Source of the DNA: Paenibacillus xerothermodurans
GTDB lineage: Bacteria; Bacillota; Bacilli; Paenibacillales; NBRC-103111
Direction of reading: 5' to 3'
Assembly: GCF_002220865.2 (NCBI RefSeq)
Contig: NZ_NHRJ02000007.1
Coordinates: forward strand, 120,841-184,840
DNA: 64,000 bases
Shown: positions 53,288-60,790 of the stretch, piece after piece
Numbering within the stretch: the stretch's first letter is position 1
Layout: every line of letters starts with the position of its first letter
Made by a program: the position numbers and the translations under genes
Notes under the pieces: generated by a model
The model's input: the letters and a program-made list of their open reading frames with translations, nothing else
Told to the model about the DNA's origin: nothing
Databases searched by the model: none

Positions 53288-55132
53288 TTAGGCCAGCACG
53301 GGTATCTGCTGCTGTGCTTTTTGATGATTTGCCAGCATTAGCAGTTCGTTTCTCAACGCCACGCTATCCAGTGCTTCATAGTGCTTGATGAGATGATGCA
53401 CATCGTTCATGTCGTAATTGATAGACTTGCCGACATACACCTTTGGATACACCTGCTTTTCGTGCACTTCATTTTCATTCAGCAGCTCTTCGTACATCTT
53501 CTCCCCTGGCCGCATGCCAGTGAACTGGATTCCTATCTCATCCTCCATGAATCCTGACAGGCGTATGAGATTTTTCGCCAAGTCTACAATCTTGACCGGC
53601 TCACCCATGTCTAGCACGAAGATCTCGCCGCCCTTGGCGAGCGACCCTGCTTGAAGCACAAGCCTCGATGCTTCCGGTATCGTCATAAAATAGCGCACCA
53701 TATCCGGGTGAGTGACGGTGAGCGGGCCTCCTTTGCGGATTTGCTCTTTGAACAAAGGTATGACGCTGCCCCTGCTGCCGAGCACATTGCCGAAACGCAC
53801 CGCAACAAACCGTGTGCGGCTGCGCCGATCCAGATCTTGAATGATCATCTCGGCACACCGTTTGGTCGCGCCCATCACGCTGGTCGGATTGACCGCTTTG
53901 TCTGTCGAAATCATCACGAAGGTGTCGACGCCTGCAGCACTTGAAGCCTCGGCCGCATTTTTGGTACCAAGGATGTTGTTCTTGATGGCCTCCTCAGGGT
54001 TGCGCTCCATTAATGGCACGTGCTTGTGCGCAGCCGCGTGGAACACGGCCTTTGGTGAATGCGTCCGCATAATGCTGAACATTTTTCCCCGATCTTGAAT
54101 ATCCGCGATCTCTGTTATGTACTCGATGCCGTTCGGGTTGTTCGACTTGAGTTCCATTTCAATAGAATAAATGCTGTTCTCCCCATGCCCCAACAGCACG
54201 ACTTTGGCCGGATTGAACTCGGTGATTTGCCTGCATATTTCAGACCCGATTGACCCTCCCGCGCCAGTCACCAGAATGGTATGTCCTGTGATATAATCCG
54301 CGATGGCCCGTGTGTCGAGCTGCACCGACTCCCTGCCCAGCAGGTCTTCCACTTGAACATCCCGGAAATCGTTGACGGAGACCTTGCCCAGCATCAAATC
54401 CTCAAGTCTAGGAATGATTTGTGTTTTGGCCTGTGTTCTCTTGCACTCCGCAACGATCGATTGCAATTCCTTCTTGGACAATGAAGGCATGGCGATCACA
54501 ATATTGGAAATGTTGTGTTCTATCACTGCCTTCTCGATCTGGTCCCGGCCGCCTAACACCGGCAAACCGATCGTAACCAAGCGATGCTTTTTCACATCGT
54601 CGTCGATGAAAGCTACCGGGTAGAGCTCAGCCTCCCGGGTCATTTTCAATTGTCGAGCTACCATCACTCCGGCTGAGCCTGCCCCGATAATGAGTGTGCG
54701 CTTTTTGTCCGCAGGGCTCTCAATCCCGCCGCTCCGATCCGCCCGGTTAATGTACATATCCCGGATCATCCGCCACGAGAACCTGATTCCTCCTATGAGA
54801 AGAATATGCATCATCCAGGTGATGGAAAGCGTGCGGAGATTAATATCTTGGAACGCGATCAACTGCACCAGCAGCGTAATTGCCACTGAGTAAGTGACCC
54901 CTTTCCAGATGGCCACCAGCTCGCCCACGCTGGCATACTCCCACGCCCGTTTATACAGCTTGTAACGATTCGCAAAAAAATGATGACACAGCAGCAGTAC
55001 GATTGAGCTGACCGCCACGGCCAAGGTCGGCTTGCTGAGTGGCACTAACAAAAAGTTGGAAACAAAGACAGATGAAAGAACAATCAAGGAGTCGATCGTC
55101 ATCAGGAACAGTAAGCGTTTATGGTAGACCAT
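53288..55132 (-). CDS. UDP-N-acetylglucosamine 4,6-dehydratase (EpsC/CapD-like)
   Basis: 614 residues. Four N-terminal membrane helices (to about 130) are followed by a first Rossmann fold (TLIIGAGSAGVMVARQL) and the catalytic SDR domain with TGAGGSIGSEICRQI (about 290). Active-site residues lie in STDKAVNPTSVMGATKRCAE (the family's usual Tyr is replaced by Met). This is typical of the large CapD/PglF/EpsC group. It makes UDP-4-keto-6-deoxy-HexNAc, the substrate of the EpsN-like aminotransferase. An unusually long leader with a terminator (55133-55470) precedes it. Confidence 0.9.
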   Translation of the reverse strand: MVYHKRLLFLMTIDSLIVLSSVFVSNFLLVPLSKPTLAVAVSSIVLLLCHHFFANRYKLYKRAWEYASVGELVAIWKGVTYSVAITLLVQLIAFQDINLRTLSITWMMHILLIGGIRFSWRMIRDMYINRADRSGGIESPADKKRTLIIGAGSAGVMVARQLKMTREAELYPVAFIDDDVKKHRLVTIGLPVLGGRDQIEKAVIEHNISNIVIAMPSLSKKELQSIVAECKRTQAKTQIIPRLEDLMLGKVSVNDFRDVQVEDLLGRESVQLDTRAIADYITGHTILVTGAGGSIGSEICRQITEFNPAKVVLLGHGENSIYSIEMELKSNNPNGIEYITEIADIQDRGKMFSIMRTHSPKAVFHAAAHKHVPLMERNPEEAIKNNILGTKNAAEASSAAGVDTFVMISTDKAVNPTSVMGATKRCAEMIIQDLDRRSRTRFVAVRFGNVLGSRGSVIPLFKEQIRKGGPLTVTHPDMVRYFMTIPEASRLVLQAGSLAKGGEIFVLDMGEPVKIVDLAKNLIRLSGFMEDEIGIQFTGMRPGEKMYEELLNENEVHEKQVYPKVYVGKSINYDMNDVHHLIKHYEALDSVALRNELLMLANHQKAQQQIPVLA

Positions 55133-55470
55133 TTTTTACTAGCGCCCCCCTTCGCATTGGAAAACCGGCTGTCGCTTGCATTCACTGCAGCAATAAAGAG
55201 CTTTCCTGGATTTTCTCACAACACTACCTCCCGAATGTGTATTTCTCTGTCATTCCCATAAGCTCGCATAAAAAAGCAAGCTACACCGTTTTTAGATAAA
55301 AACAGCATAGCTTGCCTTTTTACAATAATAATAGGGGCATCTAACCCCGCCTCACATTACACCATCGACGATTCACGTCTAAGGCGGAGCACCGCCCACA
55401 GCATAACCGAGTGCCTACAGTGATAAAGGTGCAGTAGACATTACCTAATCTTTTAATACTTCATATGAGA
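55133..55470 (-). other. Long gene-free gap between BY-kinase and EpsC-like genes
   Basis: No gene is seen. It holds a terminator-like hairpin (55270-55320), two smaller stems (GGGG/CCCC near 55334-55348 and GGCGG/CCGCC near 55383-55396), and nothing resembling a GATAC box. In Bacillus subtilis the EAR antitermination RNA occupies the gap between epsB and epsC, the same position. Confidence 0.5.
55270..55320 (-). terminator. Intrinsic terminator-like hairpin inside the EPS operon
   Basis: GCAAGCTA (55276-55283) and TAGCTTGC (55308-55315) pair, with a smaller GTTTTTA/TAAAAAC stem in the loop. On the minus strand the stem is followed by six T residues. It lies between kinase and dehydratase genes and would cut the transcript unless polymerase is modified. 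Confidence 0.7.
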
Positions 55471-56166
55471 CTACTTGCTAGATTCGCTGCCATAGTAATA
55501 GTAGTAACTGGTGTCCCGCTTGCGCCGTTCCTTGTTGTTCAATACCACGCCGAGAACTCTTGCGTTGACCCTTCCCAGTCGTTCCAAAGCTTTCTTCGCG
55601 ATGTCCCGCTTCACTCTGCCGCAATTCAGCACGAATAGTACGCCGTCCGATTTGGTGGCCAGCACTTGCGCATCGGTCACGGCCAACGCGGGCGGACAGT
55701 CCAGCAGGATCACATCGTACTTTTCCTTCAAATCAGTCAGCAGCTGCTCCATCTGATTGGAAGCGAGCATCTCTGCCGGATTGGGCGGGATGGGCCCGGA
55801 ACATAGCAGAGACAGGTTATCTATATGTGTGTCAACGATGCATTGCTGCAAGGCATGTTGGCCTGCCAGCAGACTGGACAATCCGATTCGGTTCGATTTT
55901 GAAAAATAGTTATGTACAGTCGGTTTACGTAAATCCGCGTCGATAATCAGCACATTCTTTCCTTCTTGGGCGAACGCTGTTGCCAAGTTCACGATGGTGG
56001 TGGACTTCCCTTCCGATGGCTCGGGAGAGGTCACTACGATGGTTTGAATGCGACCGCTGATGGCGGAAAATTCAATGTTAGTCCGCAATGTTCTGTAAGC
56101 TTCAGATACATAAGAACGGGGGTTTTCATCGATGATGATCCTGTAGCTATTGGTTGGCGCTGGCAT
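55471..56166 (-). CDS. Bacterial tyrosine kinase (CpsD/CapB/EpsB-like)
   Basis: 231 residues. Walker A is SPEPSEGKSTTIVN (about 47-60), Walker A' is VLIIDADLRKP, and Walker B is VILLDCPPAL. The C-terminal cluster TSYYYYYGSESSK supplies the autophosphorylated tyrosines. Separate kinase and Wzz-like activator polypeptides are the Gram-positive layout. The partner (56147-56902) lies upstream and the PHP phosphatase (59691-60452) reverses the modification. The ATG at 56166 has AGGTGA upstream and overlaps the preceding gene. Confidence 0.92.
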   Translation of the reverse strand: MPAPTNSYRIIIDENPRSYVSEAYRTLRTNIEFSAISGRIQTIVVTSPEPSEGKSTTIVNLATAFAQEGKNVLIIDADLRKPTVHNYFSKSNRIGLSSLLAGQHALQQCIVDTHIDNLSLLCSGPIPPNPAEMLASNQMEQLLTDLKEKYDVILLDCPPALAVTDAQVLATKSDGVLFVLNCGRVKRDIAKKALERLGRVNARVLGVVLNNKERRKRDTSYYYYYGSESSK

Positions 56167-56902
56167 ATTGAGTCTCACCTACTTGTTCTTTTTGTTTATC
56201 CGGCTTCCGCGATTTGAATTCATCCTTCGGAATCTTATCGATCACTACCAGCACCGGCAGCGCAAGGTATGCCTCAACATCCGCCTCAGTCTTAATCGTG
56301 TCGTCCAAATATTCCAAAAGAAACGCTAAGCCGACGGCAACCATCAATGAAACAACGACAGAGATGGCAAGATTTATGTATGGTTTCGGTTTGACAGGAA
56401 TCGGATTTTCCAGCACCTTGGCTACGTTCAGAATCATCACGTTATCCACTTTCATAATCAGCGGGATTTGCTGCTTAAACACCTCGGACACGGCGTTGAC
56501 GATCTGCACTGCTTTCTCGTGAGAGCCATCTTCTACGCTGAGAGTGATAACCTGTGTTTCATTCACTGAGCTGACATTCACTTTTTTAATCAGCTGTTCC
56601 GCAGTTAACGCCAATTCAGGGTACTGCGCGGCGACTTGATCCATTATGGCTGGGGTCTTGATGATTTCTTTGTACGTGTTGACCAGAAGCATATTCGACC
56701 GGAGTGCATCCGAGGTCAAGGGGTCCTTCCCTTCCGCCTCCGCCGATTTGTTGACAATCAGCTTGGTGCTCGCCGAGTATACCGGATTGAGATAATAGAA
56801 ACTGACCACTCCGGTAACAACACTGGCAACCAGCACTATCGCGGCAATCATCCACAGCCGTCTTCTGATAATATGGACATAGTCTCTTAACTCTAATTCC
56901 AT
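56147..56902 (-). CDS. Wzz-type chain-length regulator/kinase activator (CapA/EpsA-like)
   Basis: 251 residues with two membrane helices (about 17-38 and 175-198) and the Wzz domain between them (LRDYVHIIRRRLWMI at the start). The Pro-rich stretch before helix 2 is ENPIPVKPKPYINLAI. The short cytoplasmic tail (about 200-251) should activate the BY-kinase. Expressed from P3 (57130-57158), with a further GATAC box in the leader at 56950-56964. Confidence 0.92.
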   Translation of the reverse strand: MELELRDYVHIIRRRLWMIAAIVLVASVVTGVVSFYYLNPVYSASTKLIVNKSAEAEGKDPLTSDALRSNMLLVNTYKEIIKTPAIMDQVAAQYPELALTAEQLIKKVNVSSVNETQVITLSVEDGSHEKAVQIVNAVSEVFKQQIPLIMKVDNVMILNVAKVLENPIPVKPKPYINLAISVVVSLMVAVGLAFLLEYLDDTIKTEADVEAYLALPVLVVIDKIPKDEFKSRKPDKQKEQVGETQYASANQ

Positions 56903-56949
56903 GCGCTATTCACCACATCTGCTTAGATTTTTCTGTTACCTCAGTTTTA

Positions 56950-56964
56950 GATACATTTCGTATC
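56950..56964. promoter_or_regulatory. GATAC box in the leader of the wzz-kinase operon
   Basis: Exact palindrome arms GATAC and GTATC around ATTTC, 48 bp upstream of the ATG at 56902. No -35/-10 pair fits around it, so it is a downstream site about 170 bp from the box in P3, possibly for looping or roadblock. Confidence 0.6.
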
Positions 56965-57129
56965 AACAAATACAGACCGATACTGCTGCGTGTACAACTT
57001 ATCCTCCTTATCGTTGTTGTTCTTACATGAGAACATTTACTATACACTGATGCCAATGCTGGCAATGTTCCGACGTTTTAAGTGTTTTGGCGTCATAATA
57101 CTGCTGGGTACGAACCGTATCACGTCTAC

Positions 57130-57158
57130 AATATATGATACCTTTTGTATCATGTCAA
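57130..57158 (-). promoter_or_regulatory. Promoter P3 with GATAC box in the spacer (wzz-kinase operon)
   Basis: On the minus strand TTGACA (57158-57153) and TATATT (57135-57130) are exactly 17 bp apart and the spacer is the palindrome TGATACAAAAGGTATCA. It lies after the small gene 57178-57339 and drives wzz and the genes beyond. Confidence 0.8.
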
Positions 57159-57177
57159 GCGGCATTGTTACTAGTAT

Positions 57178-57339
57178 CTAGGACTTTTGATGCTTTTTGG
57201 AAAATGAATTGTAGAGAGAATCCGGCTTGCTAGGTATGTTTTTACCATCGTCCAGTTTCTGTGGGTCGAGGCGCAGCTGGGTTAAGATTTTATTGATATC
57301 CAGCTCGATTTTGCCATGAAACGAATCTTGGTTTCTCAT
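57178..57339 (-). CDS. Small hypothetical protein (53 aa) under GATAC control
   Basis: 53 residues beginning MRNQDSFHGKIELDINKILT, then QLRLDPQKLDD and a polar end. ATG at 57339 has GAAAGGAAAG seven bases upstream. The frame is flanked by two GATAC-box promoters: P2 drives it, and P3 starts just past its end. The motif L-x-I-x-x-I-L-T-Q-L recurs in the 54-residue protein at 34120-34284. No known family. By size, helical motif and placement it might be an antirepressor like SinI, but this is inference. Confidence 0.6.
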   Translation of the reverse strand: MRNQDSFHGKIELDINKILTQLRLDPQKLDDGKNIPSKPDSLYNSFSKKHQKS

Positions 57340-57394
57340 AAATACACTTTCCTTTCTTTCAGTTTGTATCCATGCAACACAAACAACATCACTA

Positions 57395-57423
57395 AGTGTA
57401 TGATACGGTACGTATCAAGTCAA
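57395..57423 (-). promoter_or_regulatory. Promoter P2 with GATAC box in the spacer (small gene)
   Basis: On the minus strand TTGACT (57423-57418) and TACACT (57400-57395) are 17 bp apart, and the spacer is TGATACGTACCGTATCA, a palindrome. It lies between the terminator of the SLH gene and the ATG of the small gene (57339). Confidence 0.78.
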
Positions 57424-57533
57424 ACACTTAATTTGTTAGTTTTTGTCACTTTTTCACCGATCCCGACGAAAAATCATCGGATTTACAGGAAATAAATCTT
57501 TGAAAATTGTAAACGGTTTCTTTCGCAAAAAGG

Positions 57534-57567
57534 AAAGCGGAATCATCCTGGTAGGGAGTCCCGCTTT
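57534..57567 (-). terminator. Intrinsic terminator of the SLH gene
   Basis: AAAGCGG (57534-57540) pairs with CCGCTTT (57561-57567); the minus-strand transcript continues CCTTTTTGCG. It is eight bases past the stop at 57575. Confidence 0.7.
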
Positions 57568-57574
57568 TTGTCGT

Positions 57575-59662
57575 TTAGTTCATAAATTTTAAGTATTGTA
57601 AAAGCCGTTTCAGCGTGACCGCACCCTGAGCTCGTGTGGTGTCCCCTTGAGGAGCAAAGCTGTTGTCCGATTGCCCGTTGAATAAACCGATTTGTACCGT
57701 TTGCTGTACCGAGTTCTCCGCCCATGGAGAGATGGTATCCCGATCAGCAAAGCGTTCCAAGGCACCTGCCGCCGTGGTTGGAGTGTCACCTCCCGCCGCT
57801 TTGAGCGCACGGCTTATCAGCACTGCCAGCTGTTCCCGGGTAACGGAATCATCCGGTCTAAAGGTACCGTCCTCGAACCCTTCGATCAGCCCTGCTGTGA
57901 CCGCCGTCTGTATGGCCGTACTATGCCAGTCGGTCGAGTCTACATCGCTGAAGCCTGCCTGATACGGTTGTTCCACCAAAGCCAAGGATCGTACGAGCAA
58001 TGCTACGAATTGTGCTCTGGTTAACGGCGAGTCCGGTGCGAATTCATCCGGCGCGACACCGTCGACGATCAGCTTGGAAGCCATTGTTTCTACGTCGGTT
58101 TTCGCCCAGTGTCCGGCAATGTCCTTGAATGTTTTGTCAGACTGTACGATCGTATAAATGCTGTCGTGCGGCGAATGGAGTGTGCCTACCGTGCTGCCAG
58201 CGGATCGTGTGCCGAATGTGGCAGGAATAAAACTCAGCTTGCCCGTTCCCTCGTTGAACCACACGCCGGTCGCCTTGTTCGGATCGATCTGTCCCGTCAC
58301 GGGCAGTCCGCGCTGCAGGTAACTTCCTTTGTAGCTGCCCACCACCGTTGAGTTGCCGTTCTCATCTTGCATCGAGACGCTGAACTCGGCTGGAGAAGCC
58401 ACCACGTCGGCGTCCACCTGATCGGCGCTCTGCTGCACCTGCTGTTTCACCGCATCCGTCACTTGTGACAATGTTATCACTACGGTGCTGCCGGCGGACA
58501 AGTCCAGCCCTGCAAAGATTGAAATCGGCACGGTGAAGCTGAGTCCATGGACCGTGCTATGGAAGACTGCGCCGGATTGTACTGCCGCAGTTAAGGCAGC
58601 AGCAGGGAGTCTTAGCTTCAACGTCGGTTCGGTTTCGCTGAATGCCAGTTGTATCAGCTTATCTGCTTGCCCTGAGATGATCGAATCGAGATACGCTTTG
58701 AGCTGTGCTTCATCCACATCCGCAAAGGTGACCGATTTGCCGTCCATTGTTCCCTTGCTGAGCTTAACCGCTTCGACAGGCAGTGAACCTGTGTAGATGC
58801 CGGCGTTCGCTGGCGGATTGAAAACCCCTCCGCTGCCGCCGCGTCTGCGCGGCTTATCCGGCGTGCCTGCACCCAAGCCTTCCACCCGAATGAGCGCGGT
58901 GACCCACGCAGCCATCGCCCTACGCTGCGGGTCGAACTTTGGAATCAAACGTTTGAACACGGCGACAACGTCTGTACCCGTCACGTTGATGTTCTTCAAT
59001 ACTTTTCCGAAAGCCAAGCCCGGATCATTGATCAATTTGTCAATCTCTTGGACGAGGATGGTCTCCGCCCTGTCGGGATTAGCGACGATGCCTAGCAATT
59101 CGTTCATCGGCATCTGGCGGAAGCGTTCGATCATATTGCTTTGGCCTTTATTAATGAGCTGGGATACGTCGTTTATCGCCACATCTTCCAGTCCACCTGG
59201 AAAGCCGCCCAGTTTGATCAGTTTCTCCGCGATTTCGCGTGCCCTCTCTTCACCGAGGACCTCTTCCATGCTTTTGCCGTTGGGGTCATATTGGACACTG
59301 AACGCCAGCACGAAGAACAAAATGTCCTCTTGAGTCAATTCCAGGTTTGGATCGGCCGTTTGCTTCAACTTGGCATCGACTTTATTCCATATTTCCGTTA
59401 CCAAATCCTTATGTTTGGTGAGATCTTTGCGAATTTCATCCGCGCGGTCCTGAGCATCTGTGATCCTCTGCCGCTCCTCCGGTGTCATCGCATCACGAAT
59501 CTTTCTCATCCTATCTGTGATGTCGCTCGGCAGAGCCGCTGCGGTTTCAGCGTACACCCGGCCTGAGACATCGTCCGTGGGAAGTCCCACCGGTAACAAA
59601 CCGGTGCACAGTAGGCTCGCGCTGAGAGTTGAAATTACCACTTTTTTCTTTAACATGTCCAT
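57575..59662 (-). CDS. Large secreted SLH-domain protein
   Basis: About 695 residues. A signal peptide (MLKKKVVISTLSASLLCTGLLPVG) is followed by a helical region (about 40-260) with unknown fold, a beta-rich middle (about 290-490; TGSLPVEAVKLSKGTMDGKSV), and three C-terminal SLH repeats (FKDIAGHWAKTDVETMASKLIVDG, FSDVDSTDWHSTAIQTAVTAGLI and FADRDTISPWAENSVQQTVQIGL). It should be held on the wall polymer. The start is at 59662 or 59656, after GGAGTGG. Located directly after the phosphatase gene, so it shares promoter P1. A surface protein for EPS attachment is a reasonable guess. Confidence 0.85.
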   Translation of the reverse strand: MDMLKKKVVISTLSASLLCTGLLPVGLPTDDVSGRVYAETAAALPSDITDRMRKIRDAMTPEERQRITDAQDRADEIRKDLTKHKDLVTEIWNKVDAKLKQTADPNLELTQEDILFFVLAFSVQYDPNGKSMEEVLGEERAREIAEKLIKLGGFPGGLEDVAINDVSQLINKGQSNMIERFRQMPMNELLGIVANPDRAETILVQEIDKLINDPGLAFGKVLKNINVTGTDVVAVFKRLIPKFDPQRRAMAAWVTALIRVEGLGAGTPDKPRRRGGSGGVFNPPANAGIYTGSLPVEAVKLSKGTMDGKSVTFADVDEAQLKAYLDSIISGQADKLIQLAFSETEPTLKLRLPAAALTAAVQSGAVFHSTVHGLSFTVPISIFAGLDLSAGSTVVITLSQVTDAVKQQVQQSADQVDADVVASPAEFSVSMQDENGNSTVVGSYKGSYLQRGLPVTGQIDPNKATGVWFNEGTGKLSFIPATFGTRSAGSTVGTLHSPHDSIYTIVQSDKTFKDIAGHWAKTDVETMASKLIVDGVAPDEFAPDSPLTRAQFVALLVRSLALVEQPYQAGFSDVDSTDWHSTAIQTAVTAGLIEGFEDGTFRPDDSVTREQLAVLISRALKAAGGDTPTTAAGALERFADRDTISPWAENSVQQTVQIGLFNGQSDNSFAPQGDTTRAQGAVTLKRLLQYLKFMN

Positions 59663-59690
59663 CATCCACTCCATTTTTCGATTCGTCTGT

Positions 59691-60452
59691 TTACCAGAAT
59701 GCAAACCATCGTTTTTTCTTTGTGTGGAAATTCCACTCACTGATTTCCATGTTTTCCGTCAGGTGATAAGCGTTTTGCCTGTAGTGATTGGACAGTCCCT
59801 CCTCTATACGCATATCGATGAAATCATACGCCGCATCCAATTGGTCTATGCTGCGGATGGCGTTATGAGCATCTGATCCGATGAAATGTATCAATCCCTC
59901 CCTGCACAGGCTCAGGCTAAACTTCTGTACCGCTTTGCCAAAATGACCCAGGACAGAGCCGGCTGTCAACTGAAACAGCACACCTTGCTCAGCCAGCTCA
60001 GGCAGGCGGGCAGGCTCCGACAGCAGCTCGGTATGACGCTCAGGGTGGGCGATCACAGGCACCAAACGACGCAGCCGGAGCTCATACAAGGTTTCATTGA
60101 TACCGGCAGGAATATGATCGCGGGGCAGCTCGAGCATTATGTACCTGGATTCGTTTAAAGTCAGCAGCTTATGCGAATCCAGTTCGTCCAATAGTTTGGC
60201 GTGGACCCGAATTTCATGGCCCGGCACAATGTTGAGTGGGATATTATGCAGGTAGAGACTCGTGTTGAGTTGTTGTATGGCATCCCGGACCGTGTCTGCT
60301 TCGTTATCGTAGCTCCGGGTTGCATGGTGCGGAGTCGCAATAATGGTATGAATTCCTTGCTCCACCGCTGCTTCTGCCATAGCGAGCGCATCTTCCAGCG
60401 TCTGTGCTCCATCGTCCAAGCCGGGCAGGATGTGGCAATGAATATCAATCAT
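59691..60452 (-). CDS. PHP-type tyrosine-protein phosphatase (CpsB/CapC/YwqE-like)
   Basis: 253 residues of the PHP superfamily. Metal ligands are visible in IDIHCHILPGLDDGAQT (residues 2-18), IIATPHHATRSYDNE, the PVIAHPERHTELL motif and GSDAHNAIRSIDQLD. It removes phosphate from the BY-kinase and its targets. Start ATG at 60452 has GTAGGAGC upstream. It is the first gene after P1 (60680-60708), which lies between it and the divergent XRE regulator gene. Confidence 0.93.
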   Translation of the reverse strand: MIDIHCHILPGLDDGAQTLEDALAMAEAAVEQGIHTIIATPHHATRSYDNEADTVRDAIQQLNTSLYLHNIPLNIVPGHEIRVHAKLLDELDSHKLLTLNESRYIMLELPRDHIPAGINETLYELRLRRLVPVIAHPERHTELLSEPARLPELAEQGVLFQLTAGSVLGHFGKAVQKFSLSLCREGLIHFIGSDAHNAIRSIDQLDAAYDFIDMRIEEGLSNHYRQNAYHLTENMEISEWNFHTKKKRWFAFW

Positions 60453-60621
60453 AAAACAGCTCCTACGTCAGGTTTCAAAAACGGATGTGCGGGACACACT
60501 GGTGTAGGTGCAGACGTGATAAAGTGAAAGCGTTGTTCAATCAGGAAAATTTTACTATTATCGCCTCATGTTCCATCTTCCCACGGGTCATTTTTTTAGG
60601 TAAAATAAGAGGTAATGCAAT

Positions 60622-60636
60622 GATACATAATGTAAT
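60622..60636. promoter_or_regulatory. Degenerate GATAC box downstream of P1
   Basis: GATAC-ATAAT-GTAAT: the left arm is exact, the right has mismatches. It lies within the leader of the phosphatase transcript, about 45 bp past the -10 of P1. Confidence 0.4.
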
Positions 60637-60679
60637 GTTGAGAACGGACCACGAAAGTAAGCATATTAGCTTTAGTATA

Positions 60680-60708
60680 AAATTATGATACAAAGCGTAT
60701 CATGTCAA
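60680..60708 (-). promoter_or_regulatory. Promoter P1 with GATAC box in the spacer (phosphatase-SLH operon)
   Basis: On the minus strand TTGACA (60708-60703) and TAATTT (60685-60680) are 17 bp apart and the spacer reads TGATACGCTTTGTATCA. It faces away from the XRE gene, whose ATG is at 60791. Confidence 0.8.
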
Positions 60709-60790
60709 GTAGGATAATATTTTTTTTCCATTTTTGTTACCATGTTGGTTACCAAATACTACTAACTCGAACACTGGAGGTACTTGCTGT

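Noticed and set aside
56990..57181. 63-codon plus-strand frame
   Set aside because: It overlaps promoter P3 and the GATAC box and has no ribosome site.
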